A stretch of DNA of 64,000 nucleotides from Acidobacteriota bacterium (GTDB taxonomy: Bacteria; Acidobacteriota; Thermoanaerobaculia; Multivoradales; J023): NCBI GenBank assembly GCA_029263315.1, contig JAJCXR010000048.1, positions 62,001-126,000 on the forward strand. Direction: 5' to 3'. The notes below the pieces were generated by a model, which saw nothing but the letters and a program-made list of their open reading frames with translations, did no database searches and was not told the DNA's origin. The position numbers and the translations under genes were made by a program. Below are positions 9,111-17,379 of the stretch, piece by piece. Each line of letters opens with the position of its first letter. The stretch's first letter is position 1.

Positions 9111-10025
9111 ATGCAAGCTCGTTCGTCCCAACATCTCGATGTCTTCTCCCCCGATGCGCAGCTCTCCGGAGCGGGCGCGGCGCTGCCCATGCGTCTCAAT
9201 CTGCCGCTGCTCTTTGTGTCATGGGTCCTCGTCCTGTGCGCCGCCCCCGGCCTCGCAGGGGTGGTCTACACCATCGACGTCACCGACCACCAAACCTCCG
9301 AGCCGACGACCCATCAGCAGCACATGCGGGCGGAGGGCAAGCTGATCGAAATCGAGGTCACCGGCCAAGGCCAGCCCGATGGGCGGGTGATCTTTCGGGG
9401 GGATCGCAATCAGATCATCATCGTCGACGATGCCAATAAATCCTTCTCGACGGTGGATCGTGAAATGCTGGCGGGCATCTCGGCACAGGTGAGCACCGCC
9501 CTCGATCAGGCGCGTAAGGCGCTCGAGAACGTGCCCGAGGACCAGCGGGCCATGTTGCAGGAGATGCTCGATCAGAACATGCCGCCGGGGGCCTCAGAAC
9601 GGCCCGAGGTACGCCTTGAGAGCACCGACACCACCGGCACGCACCTCGATCATCCGACACGCCAAGTCCTGGTCTATGTCGATGGCAAGAAACGGCACGA
9701 GCTGTGGATCACGCCGTGGAAAAACCTCGACCACGGCGAAGACATCGAGGACGCCTTCCTCGAGCTGTCGGTCTTTTTTCGGGACATGCTCGATGCCGTC
9801 ACCGAGATGACCGGAGGCGAGCCCCCCAAGGTGGCCGGGACCCAAGGCCAGATCTTCGACTACCTCGATCAGTTGGACGGTTTTCCGGTCATCACCCGCA
9901 GCTTCGATGACGATGGCGAGCTGACGGGGGAATCCACGCTGCGCTCCACCAAGCGGCATGTCTTGGACCCCGACGCTTTTGAGCCCCCGTCCGGTTACAA
10001 GCAGCGTCACATCTTTCAGCAATAG
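9111..10025 (+). CDS. Exported DUF4412-like protein
   Basis: A 304-aa protein of unknown function. The ATG at 9111 follows GAGGAGGT. The signal peptide proper (MRLNLPLLFVSWVLVLCAAPG) begins only at Met27 (9189), so the true start may be there, or the protein carries a 26-residue N-terminal extension. The mature part has the DUF4412 pattern: GKLIEIEVTGQ, then VIFRGDRNQIIIVDDANKSF with the following DREML. A helical stretch with ALDQARKALENVP and a beta-rich C-terminal part follow. DUF4412 proteins are small periplasmic proteins without a defined activity. It lies 20 nt before the pilus ATPase gene, so cotranscription is likely. Confidence 0.65.
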   Translation: MQARSSQHLDVFSPDAQLSGAGAALPMRLNLPLLFVSWVLVLCAAPGLAGVVYTIDVTDHQTSEPTTHQQHMRAEGKLIEIEVTGQGQPDGRVIFRGDRNQIIIVDDANKSFSTVDREMLAGISAQVSTALDQARKALENVPEDQRAMLQEMLDQNMPPGASERPEVRLESTDTTGTHLDHPTRQVLVYVDGKKRHELWITPWKNLDHGEDIEDAFLELSVFFRDMLDAVTEMTGGEPPKVAGTQGQIFDYLDQLDGFPVITRSFDDDGELTGESTLRSTKRHVLDPDAFEPPSGYKQRHIFQQ

Positions 10026-10045
10026 CCTGATCGAGGGGAGACGTC

Positions 10046-11146
10046 TTGATCCATTTCAAGATCGATAGTCTGTTGCAGCGCCTGTTGGCCGCCGGTGACA
10101 GCATCTCCGATCTCAACCTGTCGGTGGGCAAAGCGCCGCAGGTCGAGATCGATGGTCAATTGCGCTCGGTGGAGATCCGCGGTTTGCCGGTGCTCAAGCC
10201 ACTACACACCGAAATGGTCGCCATGATGTTGATGGGGGGGCGCAAGAAACACTTGCAAGACTTGGAAAAACGGGGCTCCGTCGACCTCTCCTACGCCATC
10301 CCGGGGGTCACCCGTTTCCGCGTCAACATCTTTCTCCAACGGGGCAACTTCGCCGCCGTCTTGCGGGTCATCCCAAGGGGCATCCCCACCCTCGAGCAGC
10401 TGGGGCTGCCCGACGAGCTGGCCAACATCGCCCAGTTGAAAAACGGCATCGTGCTGGTCACCGGCCCCACCGGCTCCGGTAAGTCCACCACCCTGGCGGC
10501 GGTGATCGATCGCATCAACCGGGAGCAGCCGGTGCACATCGTCACCATCGAAGATCCCATCGAATATCTGCATCCACATCACCAAGCCACCATCAACCAA
10601 CGGGAGATCGGCGCCGACGCCCCGAGCTTCAGCCTAGCCCTCAGGGCCGCCCTGAGGCAGGCGCCAAAGGTGATTATGGTGGGAGAGATGCGCGACCTCG
10701 AGACCATCGAGACGGCATTCGAGGCGGCGGAAACCGGGCATCTGGTGCTCTCGACCCTGCACACCATCGACGCCTCTAAGACCGTCGACCGGGTGATCGG
10801 TGTCTTCCCCAGGGAGCAGCATCAGCAAGTCCGCATCCGTTTCGCCCAGACCTTCAAATACGTCGTATCCCAACGCCTGCTGCCACGCCAGGGGGGCGGC
10901 CGTGTGGCCGCCGTGGAGATCATGAAATCCACCTTCCGGACCCGCGACTACGTGCTCAAGGGCGAAGGCGAGGGCCGCTCGCTGATCGACGCCATTCACG
11001 ACGGCGACCAGGACGGCATGCGCGGTTTCGATCAAGTGCTGGAGCAATATGTCCGCGACGGCATCATCGATCGCCAAACCGCCCTGCTCTACGCCAGCAA
11101 CGCCGGCAACTTGGGCCTACAGATGGCCGATCTGGACGAGGACTGA
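10046..11146 (+). CDS. Type IV pilus retraction-type ATPase (PilT/PilU family)
   Basis: A 366-aa cytoplasmic hexameric ATPase of the secretion-ATPase superfamily that powers pilus retraction. The start is TTG at 10046, supported by GAGGGGAG 5 nt upstream. An N-terminal PAS-like region (to about 115) precedes Walker A GPTGSGKST (Lys146), the Asp box around TIEDPIEYLH, Walker B KVIMVGEMRD and the His box HLVLSTLHT. The C-terminal end (FDQVLEQYVRDGIID) resembles PilU. I do not see the AIRNLIRE retraction motif of canonical PilT. No pilus structural genes are nearby. It is followed 2 nt after its stop by a zinc-ribbon protein, implying tight coupling. PilT versus PilU cannot be settled from here. 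Confidence 0.9.
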   Translation: MIHFKIDSLLQRLLAAGDSISDLNLSVGKAPQVEIDGQLRSVEIRGLPVLKPLHTEMVAMMLMGGRKKHLQDLEKRGSVDLSYAIPGVTRFRVNIFLQRGNFAAVLRVIPRGIPTLEQLGLPDELANIAQLKNGIVLVTGPTGSGKSTTLAAVIDRINREQPVHIVTIEDPIEYLHPHHQATINQREIGADAPSFSLALRAALRQAPKVIMVGEMRDLETIETAFEAAETGHLVLSTLHTIDASKTVDRVIGVFPREQHQQVRIRFAQTFKYVVSQRLLPRQGGGRVAAVEIMKSTFRTRDYVLKGEGEGRSLIDAIHDGDQDGMRGFDQVLEQYVRDGIIDRQTALLYASNAGNLGLQMADLDED

Positions 11147-11148
11147 CG

Positions 11149-11790
11149 ATGCGTGTCGACTGCACCCACTGCGGCAAAGTGATCAACATTCCGCCGCAGA
11201 AAGTACCCGATCGGGCCTTCGCCTTTGCTTGTCCGGCTTGCCAAGGTCGCATCACCGTCGAGCCGGCCAGCGGCTCGGGGGGCGATGCCGCTTCGGCCGA
11301 CCCGCCGTCCGGCGACGACGCCACGATCCTGCCCGTCCCCAGCTTGAAGAGTCACGAGCGGCAGCTGATGTCCAGCCTCGCCCCCCTGGCCTACGTCGTC
11401 GAGCTCGGATGCAGCACCGACCCGGCCCTCGACGCCGACCTCGAAGCCCTCGGCATGCAAGAGATCCTTCGCTTCGGAGATCTCGAAAGTGCGGTGCAGA
11501 GTCTTCTGGAGACGGAAGTCGGCATCCTCGTCATCGCCGTGCCCAAGGCAGCCGCACCGCCCTTCGAGCCCTTGCAACCCTTGGCCACCATCCCCTCCCG
11601 AATGCGCCGCCGCACCTTTGTCGTGCTCACCGCCGGCAACGTCACCAGCCTCGACGGTCAAGTGGCTTTTTTCCTACAGGTCAACTGCCTGATCAACAGC
11701 AACGAAATCGGCCGACGTCGCAGTCATCTGCAACGGGCCCTGCTGCATCACCTGAAGCTCTACCAACATTGGACCATCGATCCCACCTGA
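11149..11790 (+). CDS. Zinc-ribbon protein with response-regulator-like region, coupled to PilT-type ATPase
   Basis: 213 aa. The N-terminus is a zinc ribbon of the MJ0042/zf type: CTHC, then CPAC about 25 residues later. A Ser/Ala/Asp-rich linker (about 45-65) follows. The C-terminal region has alternating hydrophobic strands and helices (LAYVVELG, VGILVIAVP, RRRTFVVLTAG) with the spacing of a receiver-like fold. I cannot identify the phosphoacceptor Asp, so it may be a pseudo-receiver. The start ATG lies 2 nt after the ATPase stop, so the two are almost certainly cotranslated. A regulatory role in pilus function is inference from position only. Confidence 0.7.
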   Translation: MRVDCTHCGKVINIPPQKVPDRAFAFACPACQGRITVEPASGSGGDAASADPPSGDDATILPVPSLKSHERQLMSSLAPLAYVVELGCSTDPALDADLEALGMQEILRFGDLESAVQSLLETEVGILVIAVPKAAAPPFEPLQPLATIPSRMRRRTFVVLTAGNVTSLDGQVAFFLQVNCLINSNEIGRRRSHLQRALLHHLKLYQHWTIDPT

Positions 11791-11910
11791 TCCCGGGATC
11801 CTGAAAGAGCTCCCGTCTGTTGGTACCGCGACCGGTGCGCCGCGTCCCTAAGCCGCACCCTCCGGAGCAAAATAAATCAAACCGACCGCCCCACACCCGC
11901 GTAAAGTGAG

Positions 11911-11943
11911 TTGACAAATCATTCACATGAACTTATCTTCATG
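11911..11943 (+). promoter_or_regulatory. Promoter with overlapping operator-like palindrome for the arsR-pst operon
   Basis: TTGACA (11911-11916), 17-bp spacer, TATCTT (11934-11939). A perfect inverted repeat CATGAA-N6-TTCATG spans 11926-11943 and covers the -10 box. Extending both arms outward to 11 bp keeps 9 of 11 positions complementary. The layout fits repression by the adjacent ArsR-family protein, which is inference. Confidence 0.6.
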
Positions 11944-12044
11944 GGAAATGGAGGCCCCTGAAGCTACGTTTCATCGACCGCATGTTTCATCCAAACCGCG
12001 TTTCATCCACACCACGTCACTTCGACACAGCAGCCGCCAAACCC

Positions 12045-12371
12045 ATGAGCCCGACGAAGCCCCAGCCCGAAACCGAGGTCAACCAGCCCATCACCTGTGC
12101 CGAGATCCTCAAGGCGCTGGCCGACGAGACCCGCCTGGCGGTGGTCCGGCAGCTGATGTCGGGCCCCAAACACGTCGGCGAAATGAATCGCCAGCTCGGC
12201 GTCGAGCAAACGCTGCTGTCGCATCACCTGCGGGTGCTGCGCAAGGCCGACATCGTCGAGTCCCAGCGCGACGGCAAGGCGGTGCTCTACCGCCTGACCC
12301 CCGAGGTGGACTCCAAACGCCGCGGCAATGTGCTCGAGCTCGGCTGCTGTCGCCTGGACTTCAACGGATGA
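12045..12371 (+). CDS. ArsR-family winged-helix regulator, first gene of pst operon
   Basis: 108 aa from the ATG at 12045; an in-frame ATG at 11982 would add 21 residues, and neither has a clear ribosome-binding site. The fold follows ArsR/SmtB: ILKALADETRLAVVRQL, then the recognition helix region QTLLSHHLRVLRKADIVE, then the wing QRDGKAVLYRL. The classic metal site ELCVCDL is replaced by VGEMNRQL, so it is not an arsenic sensor of the usual kind. The C-terminus ends LGCCRLDF, with two adjacent cysteines that could bind metal or sense redox. Its stop overlaps the pstS start (ATGA), so it is translationally coupled to phosphate uptake. Confidence 0.85.
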   Translation: MSPTKPQPETEVNQPITCAEILKALADETRLAVVRQLMSGPKHVGEMNRQLGVEQTLLSHHLRVLRKADIVESQRDGKAVLYRLTPEVDSKRRGNVLELGCCRLDFNG

Positions 12372-13243
12372 GGTTACTCAGCCTTATGCCCCCACGTCCG
12401 TCGAGTCGGGCCTCGCTCTGCTGTGGCGTCTTGCTGCTGATTGCGTTGACAGGCTGCGCCGGCGATCGGCGGCAACCGAAGGTCGAAGGGGACCTGAACG
12501 GCAACCTGCAGCTGACCGGATCCAGCACCCTCGCCCCCTTGGTCTCGGAGATCGGCAAACGTTTCGAGACCTTGCACCCGCAAGTGCGTATCGATGTGCA
12601 GACCGGCGGCTCGTCCCGCGGCATCGCCGATGCCACTTCCGGCCTGGCGGATATCGGCATGTCGTCCCGCGGTCTCAAGGAGTCGGAGCAGCAAGGACGC
12701 ACCACCTGGACCTTGGCCAAGGACGGGGTGGCGTTCATCGTGCAGGCTGAGAATCCCGTGCTGGAGCTCAGCCGTCAACAGCTGCGGGCCATCTTGACCG
12801 GCCAGGTGAACGATTGGAGCGAGCTCGGTGGCCGGCAAGGCGAGATCATTTTCATCAACCGTGCCCAGGGACGCTCCGAGCTGGAGCTGGTGAGTGACTT
12901 CTTCGACGTGCCGGTGAAAGAGATGCGGGCAGATTTGATCGCCGGTGAAAACCAGCAGGGACTCAAGATGGTGGCCAACGAGCCCCGCGCCATCACCTAC
13001 ATGTCGGTCGGTGCCTCGGAATTCGAGGCCAGCCGTGGGGTGCCCATCCGCCTGCTCCCCCTGGACGGAGTCGAAGCCTCGGTGGCCACCGTGGCGGCGG
13101 GCAGCTTTCCCCTGTCCCGCCCCCTACTGATGGTCACTGCGTCGCAGCCCACGCCGCTGACCAAGGCGTTCATCGACTACGCGCGCTCGCCGGAGGTCCA
13201 TGACTTGGTGCGCCAGCTGTCCTATGTACCCATCACCCTTTGA
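12368..13243 (+). CDS. pstS: Phosphate ABC transporter substrate-binding lipoprotein PstS
   Basis: 291 aa. A lipoprotein signal peptide ends in the lipobox LTGC, so it would be anchored in the periplasm. The mature protein begins the PBP-like fold with LTGSSTLAPLVSEIGKRF, the phosphate-loop motif TGGSSRGIADATSG, and DIGMSSRGLKESE, all typical of PstS. It binds inorganic phosphate and hands it to PstC/PstA. The ATG overlaps the arsR stop codon, and its own 3' end overlaps the pstC start, consistent with one operon. Confidence 0.92.
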   Translation: MRLLSLMPPRPSSRASLCCGVLLLIALTGCAGDRRQPKVEGDLNGNLQLTGSSTLAPLVSEIGKRFETLHPQVRIDVQTGGSSRGIADATSGLADIGMSSRGLKESEQQGRTTWTLAKDGVAFIVQAENPVLELSRQQLRAILTGQVNDWSELGGRQGEIIFINRAQGRSELELVSDFFDVPVKEMRADLIAGENQQGLKMVANEPRAITYMSVGASEFEASRGVPIRLLPLDGVEASVATVAAGSFPLSRPLLMVTASQPTPLTKAFIDYARSPEVHDLVRQLSYVPITL

Positions 13244-14102
13244 TCGCCGCCTGGGCGTCCTGCTGCGCCTCATCGCCGCCTCCACCTGCAGTCTCCTGGC
13301 GCTGATTGTCCTCTTTCTGTTGCTGCGCTCTTGGCCAGCCCTCGAGGCCCTCGGCGGCCGTCTGGTCACCGATGCCAGCTGGCATCCGGCGCCCCAGGCG
13401 GCGGCGGGGTCCTTTGGCCTGTGGCCCATGCTGGTGGGCAGCCTGGCGGTGACCGCCGGGGCCCTGGCCTTGGCCTTGCCGACCGCCTTGGCCTCGGCCA
13501 TTTTCTGTCAGTTCTACGCCGTCGCCGGCCTGGCCACCGGCTATCGTCGGCTGGTGCAATTGCTGGCCGGAATCCCCTCCGTGGTCTTTGGCTTCTGGGG
13601 GTTGGTCACCCTGACACCCCGGATCGCCGCCATCGAGCCACCTGGCCCCAGCCTGCTGGCGGGCATCCTGATCGTCGCCTTGATGATCCTGCCCACCATC
13701 ATGCTGCTGGTCGAGGCAACTCTGGAAGCCGTTCCCAAGGACCAGCTATTGGCGGCCGCGGCCCTCGGCATGGGACGCTGGACGACCGTACGGCAGGTGG
13801 TCCTGCCGACGGCCCGCCAAGGCATCTTCAGCGCTTCGATCTTGGGCGCGGCACGGGCCATCGGCGAGACCATGGCGGTGGTCATGGTGTGCGGCAACAT
13901 CGTCCGCACCCCCGACAGCCTGTTCGCGCCGGTTCGTACCTTGACCGCCAACATCGCCCTGGAGATGGGCTATGCACTGGACATGCACCGCGCTGCCCTC
14001 TTCGTCTGCGGTCTGGTATTGCTGACCGTGGCGCTGCTCCTGGTGGTCGCCAACGGCGTCCTCTTGCAACGGCTCTCGACCGGTGAGACGGTACGGGGTT
14101 GA
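13224..14102 (+). CDS. pstC: Phosphate ABC transporter permease PstC
   Basis: An inner-membrane permease with about six transmembrane segments. The cytoplasmic EAA loop is recognisable as EAVPKDQLLAAAALGMGRW followed by TTVRQVVLP. GIPSVVFGFWGL and AARAIGETMAVVMV are PstC hallmarks. The chosen ATG at 13224 overlaps pstS by 20 nt. An alternative ATG at 13200 adds 8 residues and has GGAGGT, but only 2 nt upstream. The large periplasmic loop seen in some PstC proteins is short here. Confidence 0.93.
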   Translation: MYPSPFDRRLGVLLRLIAASTCSLLALIVLFLLLRSWPALEALGGRLVTDASWHPAPQAAAGSFGLWPMLVGSLAVTAGALALALPTALASAIFCQFYAVAGLATGYRRLVQLLAGIPSVVFGFWGLVTLTPRIAAIEPPGPSLLAGILIVALMILPTIMLLVEATLEAVPKDQLLAAAALGMGRWTTVRQVVLPTARQGIFSASILGAARAIGETMAVVMVCGNIVRTPDSLFAPVRTLTANIALEMGYALDMHRAALFVCGLVLLTVALLLVVANGVLLQRLSTGETVRG

Positions 14103-14992
14103 GCGGGGTCCAACGTTTACCGCACCTGCCGAGGGGGTCCGGCTTCGGCGAGGGCCTGGCCACCGTTTTGATGTGGAGCACCGCAGCGACGGTGACCGCC
14201 GCCTTTTCGTGGATCGTCGGTGATCTCCTGTGGCACGGTCTGCGGGGCATCGATGTGGCTTTTCTCACCCAGGAGACCTCGCAGGCGGGACGGGCCGGTG
14301 GCATCCTGCCGATCATCGTCTCCAGCCTGTGGATTCTGGCCATCGCCCTGTTGGCGGCGGTGCCCCCGTCGTTGGCCACCGCCGCCTGGCTGGCGGATTT
14401 CACCCGCCGGGGTGGCCCCTGGGCACAGTGGGTGGGTCACAGCCTCGATGTCTTGGCGGCGGTGCCGTCGATCGTCTTCGGTCTCTTCGGCAATGCCCTC
14501 TTCTGTGTTGCCCTAGGTCTCGGCTATTCCCTCCTGGCCGGTGGCCTGACCCTGGCCTGCATGATCGCCCCCATCCTCATCCGCTCCCTCGAAGCCAGTC
14601 TCAGGGCGGTGCCCGGGGATCTCCGCCTAGCTGCCGCCGCCCTCGGCATGGGACGCAGCCGGACCGTCCTCTCGGTGCTCCTGCCGGCGGCCCTCCCCGG
14701 CCTGTTGGTGGGACTGGTATTGGCCGTCGGCCGGGTGCTGGCGGAAACCGCAGCCCTACTCTTCACCAGCGGTTACGTCGACCGCATGCCGCGGGGGTGG
14801 TTGGATTCCGGCCGTTCCCTCTCGATCCACATCTACGATTTGGCGATGAACGTGCCGGGGGGCGAAGCCAATGCTTACGCCACCGCTGTCGTGCTGGTGC
14901 TCCTGCTGCTCAGCATCAACTATTGTGCCCTCGGGCTGGGGGACCGCTGGCATCGTCATTTGGCGGGCCTGTCGAGCCCCGTCCGGCCCTGA
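14099..14992 (+). CDS. pstA: Phosphate ABC transporter permease PstA
   Basis: 297 aa. Translation starts at a TTG at 14099 overlapping the pstC stop (TTGA). The next ATG, at 14171, falls inside the first membrane helix, so TTG is preferred. The protein has six or so membrane segments, the EAA loop ASLRAVPGDLRLAAAALGMG, the VPSIVFGLFGNALF motif parallel to PstC, and VLAETAALLFTSG. It forms the heterodimeric channel with PstC. Confidence 0.92.
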   Translation: MSGVQRLPHLPRGSGFGEGLATVLMWSTAATVTAAFSWIVGDLLWHGLRGIDVAFLTQETSQAGRAGGILPIIVSSLWILAIALLAAVPPSLATAAWLADFTRRGGPWAQWVGHSLDVLAAVPSIVFGLFGNALFCVALGLGYSLLAGGLTLACMIAPILIRSLEASLRAVPGDLRLAAAALGMGRSRTVLSVLLPAALPGLLVGLVLAVGRVLAETAALLFTSGYVDRMPRGWLDSGRSLSIHIYDLAMNVPGGEANAYATAVVLVLLLLSINYCALGLGDRWHRHLAGLSSPVRP

Positions 14993-15007
14993 GCCAGGAG
15001 ACTGCCC

Positions 15008-15802
15008 ATGCATCCCATGGCATCCGAGATCCCGCCTTCCATCGTCCTCCAAAGCCGCCGTTTGCGGGTCAGCTACGGTGCCACCGTGGCGGTGCGCGAT
15101 ATCGATCTCGACATTCCGCGGCAACGCATCACCGCCGTCATCGGCCCCTCCGGCTGTGGCAAGAGCAGCTTCCTCGCCACCTTGAACCGCATTACCGACA
15201 TGATCCCGGGCTGTCACGTCGAGGGCTCCGTGCGCCTCGACGGGGACGATCTCCTACATCCGGAGCTCGACCTGATCCAGCTACGGCGTCGGGTCGGCAT
15301 GATCTTTCAAAAACCCAATCCCTTTCCTATGTCGATCCGCCGCAATCTGGATCTGCCGCTGCGCGCCAAGGGCATCTCGCTAGGCGCCGAGCGGCTGCGG
15401 CTCATCGAGCACACCCTGCAGCAGGTGGGCCTGTGGGACGAGGTCGAGGGACGCCTAGAGACCTCCGCCCTGGCTCTGTCCGGTGGCCAGCAACAGCGCC
15501 TGTGCATCGCCCGCGCCCTCGTCCTGGAGCCGGAGGTCTTGCTCTTCGACGAGCCCTGTAGCGCCCTCGACCCCATCTCCAGCGGCGTCGTCGAGGATCT
15601 CATCGTGCAGCTCAAAGGGCGGGCGAGTATCATCGTGGTGACCCACAATTTGGCGCAAGCCCGTCGTATGGCCGACCACGTCGCCATGTTTTGGCATGAG
15701 GAGGGGACAGGTCGGCTGATCGAGGCGGGGCCGGCGGCACAGATTTTTGAGCAGCCAAAGCACCCGATGACCGCCGCTTATATCGACGGATCGCGGGGTT
15801 GA
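15008..15802 (+). CDS. pstB: Phosphate ABC transporter ATP-binding protein PstB
   Basis: 264 aa. Walker A GPSGCGKSS (the usual final Thr is Ser), Q-loop in MIFQKPNPFPMS (a PstB signature), ABC signature LSGGQQQR, Walker B VLLFDEP, and the switch His in VVTHNLAQARR. AGGAG lies about 7 nt before the ATG. The operon ends here: no phoU, phoB or phoR follows, which is unusual because phoU commonly follows pstB. Confidence 0.95.
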   Translation: MHPMASEIPPSIVLQSRRLRVSYGATVAVRDIDLDIPRQRITAVIGPSGCGKSSFLATLNRITDMIPGCHVEGSVRLDGDDLLHPELDLIQLRRRVGMIFQKPNPFPMSIRRNLDLPLRAKGISLGAERLRLIEHTLQQVGLWDEVEGRLETSALALSGGQQQRLCIARALVLEPEVLLFDEPCSALDPISSGVVEDLIVQLKGRASIIVVTHNLAQARRMADHVAMFWHEEGTGRLIEAGPAAQIFEQPKHPMTAAYIDGSRG

Positions 15803-15874
15803 TGATAAGTCTAGGGCAACGTATCGCCCACCCTCGAATTCGACCGGCATCCATGATGCCTATGGAAGCTTCAC

Positions 15875-17287
15875 ATGTCCGACGAGAGCCGTCACGATAC
15901 CCCCGGCTTGTCCAGCCAAGAGTTCCGCCGCTACGGCAAGCAGCTGATCGACTGGCTCGCCGATTATTGGGACGAGGTTGCGGAGACCTCCATCCAACCT
16001 CAGGTGAAGCCGGGGGAGATCCGGGCCAAGCTGCCGCCCCGTGCACCGGAGAAGGGCGAGGATTTCTCAGCCCTGATCGCCGACCTCGAGGGCATCGTCA
16101 AACCCGGGCTGACCCACTGGCAATCCCCCAATTGGTTCGCCTACTTTCCGGCCAACGGCTCCCTGCCCAGCATCCTCGGTGAGCTGGTCTCGGCGGGGCT
16201 CGGGCAGCAGGGCATGTTGTGGTCCACCTCCCCCGCCTGCACCGAAATCGAAAGCCATATGGCCGATTGGCTGGTGGATTTGCTGGCTTTGCCGCAATCC
16301 TGGAAGACCACCGGTCCAGGCGGCGGTGTCATCCAAGGGAGCGCCTCGGACGCCACCCACACCGCCTTGGTGGTGGCCCGGGATCGGGCCGCCGAAGAGC
16401 ACTCCCTCGATGCCCTGGTGGCCTATAGCTCGGAGCAGGCCCACTCATCGATCGAAAAGGGGGCCAAGGTGGCGGGCTTTCGACACTATCGCACCGTCGG
16501 CGTCGACGACCGGTTGGCGATGCGCCCGCAAGCCCTGGAAGAGGCCATGGCGGCGGATCGGGCTGCCGGAAGGGTCCCCACCTTCGTCTGTTCTGCCGTC
16601 GGCACCACCGGCACCACGGCGGTCGACCCGGTGCGCAGGGTCGGCGAGATCGCCCGCCGGGAGGGGTTGTGGCACCACGTCGACGCCGCCTACGCCGGCT
16701 CGGCGATGATTTGTCCGGAGTTTCGTGCCCTGCAAGACGGCCTGGAGCTGGCGGACTCCTATGTCTTCAATCCGCACAAATGGCTGATGGTCAACTTCGA
16801 CTGCTCCATGTTCTACGTCGCCGATCGGCGCCCCTTGATCCAAACCCTCAGCGTATTACCCCCTTATTTGCGCGATCAAACGTCGGAATCCGGCCAAGTC
16901 ATCGACTATCGGGATTGGCATGTCCCCTTGGGCCGACGCTTTCGGGCCCTCAAGCTTTGGTGGGTATTGCGGTCCTTCGGAGCTGAAAACCTGCGTCGGA
17001 TGATCCGCCTGCACATCGAGCTGGCACAGGAGCTCAGCCGTCGTATCGACGCCGACCCGCGTCTCGAACGGGTCGCCCCCACCCCCTTCGCCTTGGTCTC
17101 CTTCCGCCACCTCGACGGTAACGGGGCGACGGATCGACTGGCCGTCGCCATCAACCAAAGCGACGAGGTGTACCTCACCCCCTCCAAGCTCGGGGACCTG
17201 TCCTTCATCCGCGTCGCCATCGGCCAGACGCAAACCGAGCATCGACACGTCGAGCGGCTCTGGGAGCTCATCGATCAATTGGCCTGA
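15875..17287 (+). CDS. PLP-dependent aromatic-L-amino-acid decarboxylase family
   Basis: A 470-aa fold-type I group II decarboxylase. The PLP lysine is Lys302 in FNPHKWLMVNFDCS. HVDAAYAGSA carries the pyridine-binding Asp270, and TGTTAVDPV precedes it. The N-terminal FRRYGKQLIDWLADYW and HWQSPNWFAYFPANGS match the aromatic amino acid decarboxylase branch (DOPA/tryptophan/tyrosine decarboxylases) rather than glutamate decarboxylase. It would release CO2 and an aromatic amine in the cytoplasm. It stands alone after the pst operon; substrate preference cannot be read from sequence by eye. Confidence 0.9.
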   Translation: MSDESRHDTPGLSSQEFRRYGKQLIDWLADYWDEVAETSIQPQVKPGEIRAKLPPRAPEKGEDFSALIADLEGIVKPGLTHWQSPNWFAYFPANGSLPSILGELVSAGLGQQGMLWSTSPACTEIESHMADWLVDLLALPQSWKTTGPGGGVIQGSASDATHTALVVARDRAAEEHSLDALVAYSSEQAHSSIEKGAKVAGFRHYRTVGVDDRLAMRPQALEEAMAADRAAGRVPTFVCSAVGTTGTTAVDPVRRVGEIARREGLWHHVDAAYAGSAMICPEFRALQDGLELADSYVFNPHKWLMVNFDCSMFYVADRRPLIQTLSVLPPYLRDQTSESGQVIDYRDWHVPLGRRFRALKLWWVLRSFGAENLRRMIRLHIELAQELSRRIDADPRLERVAPTPFALVSFRHLDGNGATDRLAVAINQSDEVYLTPSKLGDLSFIRVAIGQTQTEHRHVERLWELIDQLA

Positions 17288-17379
17288 GGGTTCGAGAAAA
17301 CGGCAGCACCGGTACGATGAGCGCCCCGGCAGTGGGGCCAAAAAGGATAGAATTGAGGCAATAAGGGGGACCAGGATCG

